NCBI GenBank assembly: GCA_944470555.2
Contig: OX104127.1
Location: 96,496,708-96,560,707 of the forward strand
Source of the DNA: Heterobilharzia americana
Taxonomy: Eukaryota; Platyhelminthes; Trematoda; Strigeidida; Schistosomatidae
Reading direction: 5' to 3'
Length of the DNA stretch: 64,000 nucleotides
Made by a program: the position numbers and the translations under genes. Below the pieces are notes generated by a model. That model searched no databases. It saw nothing but the letters and a program-made list of their open reading frames with translations, and was not told the origin of the DNA. Numbering within the stretch: the first letter of the stretch is position 1; each line of letters opens with the position of its first letter. Of this stretch, positions 35,392 to 41,594 are shown one piece after another.

Positions 35392-37778
35392 TCGGTGTTT
35401 CCTGATGGTGCTCAAGTAGGCACCTTTACAAAGACTTCACTTTTCCTCCAGTTTGAACCCTCACATGAAGCAGTCCATCGTAATTTCGTAGTGTGTCGTA
35501 TAGACGCTGTTAATATTTATAATTGGGTAGTAACATTGATGTTGAGTTGCTTGTCATCGCTCTTCCATGAAATACGCTTCATTTACTACGTTGTAGATTG
35601 TCATGTTTTACTGTATAACATTATGTTTGGATTTTACTTTTAAGGTTACTTTGAGGAGTAAATAGTTATTTTAAGTATTATTGGGAAACACCTGAGACAT
35701 TTTTGGTGATCTACTATTTCTCTTTTGAACTTCCCTTTCACTGATTTTTAAGAAATCTTTGCTTGTTTTAATCGGTTTATTCAGACATTATTTTCTAACA
35801 CAAGCGTTTAAAAAAATTGATGTTTGTTACATTTTGTTATGTTTATATTTGTCACTTAAGTTTTGACAAGGTGTCTGTAAATATCACACACAACTCATCT
35901 AATCTCATGCACGATAAAATACTCTTCGGATGAATCTTAATCCCTTAATAGTTTCCTTTTTTTGTTTATTATAGTAGTACATATCGTATCTATATCTGTG
36001 TGAATTTACGCGTTAACTTTTTGCTGGGTGAATATTTTCATGTTTTATCCAGTAGTGGTAATATGTAATGAATATAAAATTGAATACTTTTAGTAAAACG
36101 TTCTTAAATTTCACACGAACTAAGCTACGAGTTGATGCCTTCAAGTATTTTTGGTGTATTGGTTACTTTTCGGTAGCTTAGTGAATTCTTATTTCAGGAT
36201 TTGTTCATTCTTCATTAACTTCGTGTAATTTGGTTCATTAGGAGATGGATAATATTCTATGACAACCGAGGGTATCAGCCATAGAAGGGTCTAGAATGTA
36301 GTATAGTTGTGTTGGTGCAGGCTACCAGGCTTTACTTTACCATTGAAGAGAATAAATTCAGATAAATCAAAATAATAATTGCAACTATTGTGAAGGGCTA
36401 AGATAAAAGAGCATTTTAAACATACGAAGATATAATGAAACACAGATTTCAAGGTTTGTTAAAACTTAGAGAAAGTTGACTGAGAAATATTTTAACTCTG
36501 ATCATCAGTAGTGTGGGCATCATATTTCGGTCCTACAAAGTACAGATTTCACGTTTACTTTTGCTTACATAACACTTTTAAGGGAAGTGCTGCCTAGCCA
36601 TGTGTTAAACATGCCTTGGTTGCCTTACCTATAAAGTTCGACAGTTTCACCAATTAACTTGCCTATTGTATTATTGATAAAACTTAGAGATCTCATCACT
36701 TTGAAGTTGACACTCCTCAAGTACTGTGGCGTAGATGTCTCTTTTCTGTAGTAGTATGGTAGAACGGACAGTCAAAACTAACGTAGAACCTCACGTAGAA
36801 GTGAATCAGTTCGAGATGTTACACTTCATAGCAGCATACAAAGAACAAGTAGATAGAAAAAGTTCAATATTTGGGTAGACAAATGTGTATCGAAAGAGAA
36901 AGGATTTGAAAATGGAGGTTATGGAAAATACTCAAACTTTAGGAGATAACAAAGGGTGATTACATCAGCACCGATTTTCAACCATTCCTAGAGTCTGGAA
37001 CCACTGATTCCTATGGTATCGGGAACCTTAGTTATGAAGTCTATGCCCCCCCCTACACCCCAAACCAGCAGTCAGATATTTCATGGACTGATGCCACGTC
37101 CTGGTCTGACCATTCTAAATCCCCTTCCAACGTAATCCAACTTTTCCTAGCATTGCATGTTAAGGTAAGCGGTGACTTGGCATGGTAGATAGATTTTCAA
37201 GCCACCTCAGTCGTTGAAGGTTCGCAACCGACATGCCGTTCGTTTTCCACTACCCTCCATCTAACCTCGACATTGCTCACAAGGTGATTTCATTACACAT
37301 GAGCAGTAGTAGGGCAGGATACAGTTGTTTAAATATCATATTGGTAACGTGTGTGGTCGAAGTTGGCAAAATCCATGTGTGCAGTTTCATATCCATACTG
37401 TGGTGTATGAAATGTGTTAAAGTCTCTCTCTCATCTTGTGTTGGCTTTGACAACTGGGTTATGTCGTAAGCCCTCCCTCCACTCAGTGCATTTGCCTCAT
37501 TACTTTTTGAATAAACCTTCACAGCATTGATTTGTATTAACTTTTTAGCGATGAAATAATCAATATGTGCATTTTTACGGTGTCAACAAAGTATGACATT
37601 ATAAACAAGGGTTCCGTATAGTTTTAGCTACTTCTCAGTATAAATTATTTCTCTTTGTAGCATTGACCTGTGTATTCAAAATATCCTTTTTGTCCATTAA
37701 GTTCTTCATTCCAATTGTTATCATATCTATTCTTTTTGCATTTAAATTTGTTTACAGGTAGGAATAGTGCTACAATGA
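10971..37778 (+). CDS. NMT: Glycylpeptide N-tetradecanoyltransferase (N-myristoyltransferase), 9 coding exons, 5' end missing
   Basis: The coding segments are 10971-11095, 13014-13105, 21375-21491, 22383-22553, 23397-23577, 27864-27962, 32592-32759, 34701-34838 and 37758-37778. All have AG/GT boundaries and agree in phase. The joined product follows animal NMTs almost residue for residue from the HGPVEPD-like region to the final Leu-Gln. NMT transfers myristate from myristoyl-CoA to N-terminal glycine of cytosolic substrates. Visible signatures are EVNYLCVHK (variant of the EINFLCxHK signature) and KFGIGDG (matches the KFGxGDG signature). The final VLQ places the C-terminal carboxylate that the family uses as catalytic base. 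The first exon seen starts mid-codon (two bases complete a split codon), so upstream exons must exist; none was found to the left. The introns hold many retroelements. Confidence 0.96.
11190..11470 (+). mobile_element. Short RTE-like RT fragment in an NMT intron
   Basis: The frame just after 11190 reads [20 protein letters not shown] and then [10 protein letters not shown]. This resembles the post-catalytic YLGS block and downstream helix of the schistosome RTE lineage. It is short and frameshifted, so the call is tentative. It lies immediately downstream of the first NMT exon seen. Confidence 0.4.
12495..12800 (-). repeat. tRNA-derived SINE-like repeat
   Basis: On the minus strand a B-box-like GGTTCAATCCCTGC block lies near 12650-12630, preceded by CTAGGCACTCGACTTCC. 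This is a tRNA-like head of the type used by Pol III SINEs. Open frames on both strands here are short and unconserved. The boundaries are approximate. Confidence 0.45.
13014..13105 (+). CDS. NMT: NMT coding exon
   Basis: The exon has 30 codons plus two bases: [20 protein letters not shown] then [10 protein letters not shown] and a split Trp codon. It matches [20 protein letters not shown] and RFDYSPEFLLW in human NMT1. The acceptor is TTTTAG and the donor GTAAG. The TG left at the end is completed by G at 21375. Confidence 0.95.
13300..14620 (-). mobile_element. 5'-truncated RTE-like retrotransposon in an NMT intron
   Basis: The minus strand shows the RT N-terminal region (14551-14027) with [16 protein letters not shown] and [13 protein letters not shown]. 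Motif A is at about 14045-14000 ([16 protein letters not shown]). GAT-encoded catalytic residues lie in the frame reading [19 protein letters not shown] near 13760-13700, with Cys in place of the Tyr of YADD. The YLGS-equivalent block ([20 protein letters not shown]) lies at 13545-13485. The C-terminal domain and the endonuclease are missing, and frameshifts separate the blocks. A run of 12-13 G lies at 14522-14534 within the Pro-rich start of the RT. It is the same lineage as the copies at 1-4300. Confidence 0.85.
14621..16880. other. NMT intron interior, nothing recognised
   Basis: AT-rich sequence with no conserved coding block or clear repeat on either strand. The 70-codon frame at 15127-15339 and the 80-codon frame at 16319-16561 look like chance open frames. 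Confidence 0.5.
16900..20180 (-). mobile_element. Nearly full-length SR2-like RTE retrotransposon, frameshifted
   Basis: Read on the minus strand from about 20180 to 16900. A 5' leader is followed by the endonuclease start [19 protein letters not shown] near 19985. Next come EN core frames (20049-19531) and the EN-RT linker (19154-18807). The RT N-terminus near 18460 reads [15 protein letters not shown]. Motif A near 18030 reads [22 protein letters not shown] lies near 17755 ([16 protein letters not shown]). The thumb is at 17696-17496. The C-terminal domain (17437-17114) has [18 protein letters not shown] and [13 protein letters not shown]. It closes with a NPREK-like end near 16940 and an AATAATAATAA-rich tail, as expected for RTE elements. 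Stops and frameshifts are present throughout. This order matches SR2, the schistosome RTE-1-like family. Confidence 0.88.
20181..21374. other. NMT intron interior with a (TA)n tract
   Basis: Apart from the (TA)n tract at 20590-20671, no conserved coding or repeat block is seen before the next NMT exon. Confidence 0.5.
20590..20671. repeat. (TA)n microsatellite
   Basis: About 41 TA units without interruption, the longest simple repeat in the window. Confidence 0.97.
21375..21491 (+). CDS. NMT: NMT coding exon
   Basis: One base completes the split Trp codon, then 38 codons and two bases follow. The reading is [20 protein letters not shown] then [15 protein letters not shown], matching [20 protein letters not shown] and VGFISAIPANIHIYD in human NMT1. 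The acceptor is CTCAAG and the donor GTAAG. Confidence 0.96.
21655..21725 (-). repeat. 3' fragment of the hammerhead SINE family (degenerate)
   Basis: Read on the minus strand, the block around CCCTGGTTTTCAGTGGTTG and TGATGTCAGTTTGTGATGAT matches the 3' part of the SINE copies at 25111-25292, 26845-26985 and 51165-51260. The ribozyme core is eroded to ACGAAATAGTGACC. Confidence 0.5.
22383..22553 (+). CDS. NMT: NMT coding exon with the EVNYLCVHK signature
   Basis: One base plus 56 codons plus two bases. It contains [20 protein letters not shown], then [20 protein letters not shown] and a PKPISKC end. This is the most conserved NMT segment: it builds the myristoyl-CoA site, and in the human enzyme the backbone of the Phe-Leu pair forms the oxyanion hole. 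Here the Phe is Tyr. The acceptor is CTCTTAG and the donor GTATG. Confidence 0.97.
23397..23577 (+). CDS. NMT: NMT coding exon
   Basis: One base plus 60 codons: [20 protein letters not shown] then [20 protein letters not shown] and a [10 protein letters not shown] block. It matches [20 protein letters not shown] and RNMTMQRTMKLYRLPETP in human NMT1. It ends on a complete codon before GTGAG. Confidence 0.96.
23578..24314. other. NMT intron interior, nothing recognised
   Basis: No coding block or clear repeat was recognised between the NMT exon and the inverted-repeat island. Confidence 0.5.
24828..24915 (-). ncRNA. Hammerhead ribozyme of the Sm-alpha SINE type
   Basis: On the minus strand: stem I strand CATCCAG, then CTGACGA (24881 to 24875; fits CUGANGA), stem II GTCCCAAATAGGAC, then GAAA (24860-24857). 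A minimal stem III ATCCACAT follows, with the cleavage site after ATC (24849) and the returning stem I strand CTGG. All core positions expected of a hammerhead are present. Short stem III loops are known for the schistosome Sm-alpha ribozymes. The surrounding TAGCAGTGG and CCACTGCTA blocks are also shared with the copy at 41905-42070. Confidence 0.85.
25111..25292. repeat. Palindromic inverted dimer of a hammerhead SINE
   Basis: The arms 25111-25191 and 25212-25292 are inverted copies (positions sum to 50403). They share AGGTAGTATTCATCATGG at the outside and CCATTGAAAATCTGGGAGCA inside. The 20-bp centre holds the start of a hammerhead core. Two SINE copies joined head to head, or a copy made by template switching, would explain it. 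Confidence 0.9.
25192..25240 (+). ncRNA. Hammerhead ribozyme in the centre of the palindrome
   Basis: Stem I strand GTAGTG (25193-25198), core CTGAGGA (25199-25205; N7 is G), stem II GTCCC/AGGAC around ATACT, and GAAA (25221-25224). Stem III ACAG/CTGT and cleavage after GTC (25232) follow. The returning strand CACTGC (25233-25238) pairs with GTAGTG with one G-T wobble. All conserved core bases are present, so activity is plausible; the flanking palindrome could compete with the ribozyme fold. Confidence 0.8.
26350..26650 (+). repeat. Diverged relative of the PLE family B/C 3' tail
   Basis: The block around ACGTCATCCAGCAGTTAATA and CGTTTCACTGTATGATGCAT is alignable by eye with CATCAAGTAAATAATACTGT and ATCACTATGGGTTATACACC in the tails at 28719-28949 (minus) and 56838-57041 (plus). 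It is more diverged than those two are from each other. No coding function is claimed. Confidence 0.45.
26845..26985 (+). repeat. Degenerate hammerhead SINE copy
   Basis: GGAGTCTCATACTAGGACAA, then AACAGCTGTCCAGTGC and GGTTTTCAGTGGTTCTCC, match the palindrome SINE. The core is damaged: GGACGAAA has become GGACAAAA, which removes the conserved G before AAA, and the 5' CTGANGA block is gone. Not expected to cleave. Confidence 0.65.
27864..27962 (+). CDS. NMT: NMT coding exon
   Basis: 33 codons in phase 0: [20 protein letters not shown] then [13 protein letters not shown], matching [20 protein letters not shown] and the DTFVVE end in human NMT1. The acceptor is TTTTAG and the donor GTGGGT. A donor four bases later would break the phase with the next exon, so GAG|GT was chosen. 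Confidence 0.95.
28991..29303. repeat. Left inverted arm of PLE copy B
   Basis: About 313 bp that is the reverse complement of 29758-30071, with few mismatches. Landmarks: ATACCTCTGATATAGG at the outer end and GCACGGAATTC at the inner end. The same sequence occurs once, in the plus direction, at about 56480-56800 in copy C. Confidence 0.88.
29758..30071. repeat. Right inverted arm of PLE copy B
   Basis: Reverse complement of 28991-29303. It starts GAATTCCGTGCATTAG and ends just after TCAGAGGTAT, where homology to the element stops; the 270-bp tail present on the other side is absent here. Confidence 0.88.
30745..31720 (+). mobile_element. Decayed Penelope-like RT fragment (copy E)
   Basis: In shifting frames the plus strand reads [20 protein letters not shown] (the motif B side), then a damaged motif C in which the usual YVDDTF is *MNDTF followed by [38 protein letters not shown] follows, then SIYRKRI where SVYRKPT is usual. 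The 86-codon frame at 31115-31375 and the frames to 31720 are downstream, poorly conserved parts. It is dead, and lies in the intron before NMT exon 32592. Confidence 0.68.
32592..32759 (+). CDS. NMT: NMT coding exon
   Basis: 56 codons, phase 0: [20 protein letters not shown], then [20 protein letters not shown] and [11 protein letters not shown]. It matches [20 protein letters not shown] and [20 protein letters not shown] in human NMT1. The acceptor is TTTTAG and the donor GTGAGT. Confidence 0.96.
33173..33191 (+). repeat. (GT)n microsatellite
   Basis: About nine GT units in an NMT intron. Confidence 0.9.
33786..33865 (+). ncRNA. Hammerhead-like motif, degenerate
   Basis: CTGATGA is followed by AGTCACCTAGCTAGATGAT, which can form a short stem II, and then AAGAC where GAAAC would be expected. 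The same pattern recurs at 38537-38567 (better kept) and at about 40078-40110. Penelope-like elements are known to carry hammerhead motifs, so these may be PLE tail relics. Not expected to be active. Confidence 0.35.
34701..34838 (+). CDS. NMT: NMT coding exon with the KFGIGDG signature
   Basis: 46 codons, phase 0: [20 protein letters not shown] then [20 protein letters not shown] and FAEPSE. It matches [20 protein letters not shown] and FGIGDGNLQYYLYNWKCP in human NMT1 and contains the second NMT signature KFGxGDG. The donor is GAG|GTTTGT. Reading through the donor adds 13 unrelated residues before a stop and would lose the conserved C-terminus. Confidence 0.96.
35173..35310 (+). repeat. Dispersed SINE-like repeat, copy 2
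   Basis: It shares CGTTCGTGCAGTA, CAATAAGC and ACACC(T/C)ATTGTGTG with 5529-5650. It keeps a B-box-like GTTCGAATCC followed by GTGACCCACTG. Pol III origin is inferred from that box. A (TA)n tract begins about 27 bp downstream. Confidence 0.6.
35337..35391. repeat. (TA)n microsatellite
   Basis: About 27 TA units immediately 3' of the SINE-like repeat; it may have grown from the element's tail. Confidence 0.97.
37758..37778 (+). CDS. NMT: NMT terminal coding exon, 21 nt (VGIVLQ and stop)
   Basis: After a TTTACAG acceptor the sequence reads Val-Gly-Ile-Val-Leu-Gln-stop (GTA GGA ATA GTG CTA CAA TGA) in phase 0 with the previous exon. Animal NMTs end in VGLVLQ, and the free C-terminal carboxylate takes part in catalysis. 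So this tiny exon, not the read-through at 34839, is the functional end. The 3' UTR follows; its end was not placed. Confidence 0.93.
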   Translation, partial: VGIVLQ

Positions 37779-38536
37779 ATACAATGCTAGACATCTTTCA
37801 TATTGGTTTCTGATGCATCAACTGAATCATTTCGTTCGACTTTCGACATCTGCATATCTTTACTTCAGTGTACTTATGGAACTTTATCTTGTTTAGCTTC
37901 TGTAGTTATCCCTTTCATCCCATGATTTTTATTGTTGACATTGTTTCGTGCAAATATCATACGAAAAGACTGTTGGCATTTCCTAGCTTTACGATTTCAT
38001 TTCAATGGATTATCGCTTTTTATCCATTTGTTTTTCTTAGGGAAATGGTGGATGTTCCCTTGCAAATGAAATTGTATCTATGTTACCGATTGTATTTGCA
38101 AGTGTTGTTATTCTCTTCTACGAAATACATTTCTGATTGCAGTTTTTGTGAAGACAAGTGAACGCTGAGTTGTTTTTACATCATCATATTCCTTTATGAA
38201 CTCTTTTCAAAGAGATCAGTGGGTAAAAATGCGCCTTGTGGCATTTTTGTAAGGATGGTGAAACGTAGTCTCGAAATTTCACCATTAATGTCGTTAAGTT
38301 AGAAGAATTCTTACTGTTATGAAATATAAAATATGTGAAACATCATAAATTCAGTTGGGTTGGCGTAGAATAGGGGATACTTGAGTATTATTAGGTTATG
38401 ATTGAAAAGATAAGTTCGTTCAGTGGTCCATAAATTTATAATCTATAAGTTAAATGCACCTTTTACGTTCAAGGTAGGGATATGTCCTTTATAAGCATTC
38501 ATACAACTTGGAATTACTTCACTTATATGTGAATTG

Positions 38537-38567
38537 CTGATGAAGTCTCCTAATCTGGCGATGAAAC
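38537..38567 (+). ncRNA. Hammerhead-like motif
   Basis: CTGATGA (38537-38543), an imperfect stem II around TCTCC/GGCGA with a bulged G, and GAAAC (38563-38567). Both core boxes are intact, but stem II is poor and no clear stem I or III partner was established. Probably a PLE- or SINE-derived relic. Confidence 0.35.
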
Positions 38568-38649
38568 TTCCGAGAACAAAATTCAATACTCGGAGAACAA
38601 ACAATTAGCTGGTGTTTTACTGTATTAAAACGGTAATTATATTTTCCGA

Positions 38650-39760
38650 TATTAGTGCTGCTTGTGGTTCGTTGAACAGGGGTGTACTGTGGAACTGTCT
38701 CTTAGAGAGAAGCATCCCTGAAAAGTTCTTAGCCATCTTGAAAGTCCTATATTTCAACACCAGGTGGAGTCAAGGTGGATAGTTTCTTTCGCTGTTTTTC
38801 TAAATCGATTCTCTGGGTTAGGCTGGACTGTCCGATTTTGCCATTCCTCTTTATCTTTGCTACCGATAGGATTCTCGGGAGAGCTCCAAACGAAGTGCTT
38901 GGTGATGATGATGTGAACCTGTTACCAGGTGAAAGACATTTAAACCTTGGGTTTGCGGAGGATATCTTTTACTGTGAAGCAACTCATAAAGCTATTTAAT
39001 CAGTTGTTGATCACTGTATATATGGTAAGTGATTTGTATCATGGAATTAAGATGTGCTTCTACGAGATCATCAGGAACACCTTGATGGTTACTAGTTGGA
39101 AGTTGTCAAATAGTTTATGTACTTGGGTGGTTTTATGAGCACTGGTGGAGGTGTAACGGATAAGGTTTTCAATCATATATCGAACGTCACAACAGTATAC
39201 TCCAATCTAAGTCTTTTTGGTGCTATAATGACGTTAACCTTGTTGTGAAAAGTGGGGTGTACAACACATCGGTGCGGTCATCTCTGCACTGCGTCTGCTA
39301 AACTTTGACTCTCCGATCTGAGTATTTCTGACGAACCTTCATGTTCAATCATCACTGCATCCATAGGATTGCTAGCACTCATTGGAAATACCGTGTACGC
39401 AAATCCGAAGTGAAGTGTCGTGATGGAGACCGTCATTTATTGAGGTCATTCTGAACCACCAGCTTCGGTGGCTGAAAATTATGTAATGGATGTCATCCCA
39501 GACCCCTTCCTGGGACTGGTTGGAAGAAGCGGAGAGGTCACCAGTATATGATGTGAAGGGTAGTGGTTTTGGGTCAGCATGGGTAGGTGCTTCAAAACTC
39601 CGTGGATAGGATCTGAGTGACCATACAACTCCGTGTCTTGCGGGGATAGCAAACATTGCTTCAAATGAAAGCCAGTAGTGCTTGTTTTGTTGCTGACAAG
39701 TGAAGCAAAAGTAGTGAAAGCCTATCACGACATACCTTTGAAAAGCTCTGTCTAATAATT
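38650..39760 (+). mobile_element. Decayed RTE-like retrotransposon fragment between the two genes
   Basis: From 38660: a motif-A-side block (LNRGVLWNCLLERSIPEKFL), then the frame at 38775-38999 with CPILPFLFIFATDRILGRAP and NLLPGERHLNLGFAEDI (YADDI changed to FAEDI). A HRCIHRIASTHWKYRV block lies near 39355-39400, and a LPGTGWKKRRG block near 39510. Stops and frameshifts are frequent. It belongs to a lineage close to, but distinct from, the copies at 1-4300. It lies in the convergent intergenic space between NMT and the CAMSAP gene. Confidence 0.75.
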
Positions 39761-41337
39761 GATTTTTATTTCTATGCCTTCTCTCATTTTCCGTCTTCCT
39801 AATGTTACTTTATTATTTTGTATGCCACACCTCTTAGTGCTTGTTGTACCAAATTCGTATTCTACATAAACAATAACCTATTCATTAAAAGATAAATATG
39901 GCGCAATACCACCTAGAATATCAATCTATGGAATTCCCATTTCATATCCATATTTATATCCATTTTGATACATAATCAGAAGCTGTTCATTGTAATCGGA
40001 CAATTAACATATTTTGGTGTTTTTTTGACCCTGGTATCTGATCGTGAATATTCCATATTCTGACTTTATGTTACTACTAATGAAGTCATCAAACCTGATG
40101 GTAAAACATCGGTTATCAACCGTCCATACCCAATCGTCATATTCAGTGTGAGAAAAAAATCTATCCTTAGATTAATACTTTTTAAGTTAACTAGTCGCTT
40201 ATTCAAACCGAAAAGCCCTTAGCATAGTGCAAAAGGCACCATATGATCCCGTATCACGCTTTATTGAGTAATTAGCAGAGTGGTGGATGTTTTTATACTC
40301 CGGAACTGTGTTGTTGCGATATGGTCATGGAATACACCAACTGGTTCTCTTTTGCAGGAGATAAGACAAGCATGTTCTTATATGACGCTCCCGGCCATCG
40401 CATAATGTCGAAAGCAAAATTGTAAACTAAAAAGCTACTCAGATAAAGTGAGAATTATAGGAATAAAAACGGTGTGGTTTTCCCTAACCTAACCAGTCGA
40501 GTTTATCTAGACCTGTTTTGTAGACAAAAATGAGATCTTTTTAACAACTTGTAAAAGTGTTATTTCTTGGAGCTAACACGTATTTTACTGTTCAGCAGAT
40601 GTGGTCTATAATAGGAACATATGCTCTCTATGAATCTGTGATTGGAGGGAACTGCAACAAGTTGCTTTTGATATCTTGAACTATGTAAATGTTGGATTAT
40701 AATAAATCATATCTCTTATAAACCACCATCGGTACTGACACAACGGAGTATTGTTTTTGATTTACTTTCCGTTTTTCTACAAAACAGCTATTTTTAGAAA
40801 ACATTCGTCTGAGGTTCTTCATTGGCACAGGTCATATTGAATTATACTTTCAGCTCCTGTTTATATCACTGAGGAATAACCGAATTTATCTCAGAAAAAC
40901 ATGCCTAGCTAGTAGCTTCAGAAGTCATAATTCCCCCATGAATAGTAAGAGTTCACCCAGCTACTTCTGAATTATAATGCTGAATTTTGTCGAAGCATCA
41001 GCTCCAAGGAAACAAATCTGGCTACTCTAAACTCAAATCAGAAATTGAAATTTCGCGTGAATAAAAGATACTTGTATAAAACAGTTTGCTTTAGAACTGT
41101 TTATCGGTTGGGCTGTTTTGTTTTATTTTATGACCATTGTAGTTATCAACTGAAATGCAACAACCATTATCTAAAACCAGACACTCAATAATATATTGAT
41201 AAAGAAAACTAAGTTTATAAGAAAATGTTTTAGTTGTGATTCAATCAGCAGTAAAATGTGGAAAAATTCCGGTTTTATCAAATTAGTTACAAGATAAAAA
41301 TCTTGAAAGGGGATATTTTACATCGATTATTTTTTTC

Positions 41338-41343
41338 TTTATT
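41338..41343 (-). promoter_or_regulatory. Candidate poly(A) signal of the CAMSAP gene
   Basis: AATAAA on the minus strand, about 92 nt downstream of the CAMSAP stop codon at 41435. Position and sequence fit, but the cleavage site is not visible from sequence alone. Confidence 0.5.
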
Positions 41344-41434
41344 TGTAATTTTTTAACAGATACCACTTTGATTCATCTATGCACCAAAAGATATATAGAT
41401 GTGCTACAGAATTATTGCAAACTTCAACATACAG

Positions 41435-41594
41435 TTACTTTCCATGTAAAGGACATTTCGATGAACTTGCAGTGTGCGCGGCATATGATTTTGTACAATT
41501 ACGTGTCCGTCCATGTAATAGTACTGCATCAACGACAGTAGACAAATGTGAGGTAGAATTGATTTCTACGAATCTTTTCAACCCACTATCATAC
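41435..41594 (-). CDS. CAMSAP: CAMSAP terminal exon, end of CKK
   Basis: One base completes Lys, then YDSGLKRFVEINSTSHLSTV and VDAVLLHGRTRNCTKSY, ending in PLHGK and a TAA stop. It matches the last strand region of CKK (KYNSDRKQFTQI and VDAFTIQGHLW). The acceptor on the minus strand is TTTAAG. The plus-strand frame over the same bases is a shadow. Confidence 0.92.

Larger units (their letters stand above)
34839..37757. other. Last NMT intron
   Basis: It holds the SINE-like repeat copy at 35173-35310, a (TA)n tract at 35337-35391, and C-rich dispersed sequence around 36950-37210 that looks repeat-like but was not matched within the window. No other coding exon is recognised. Confidence 0.6.
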
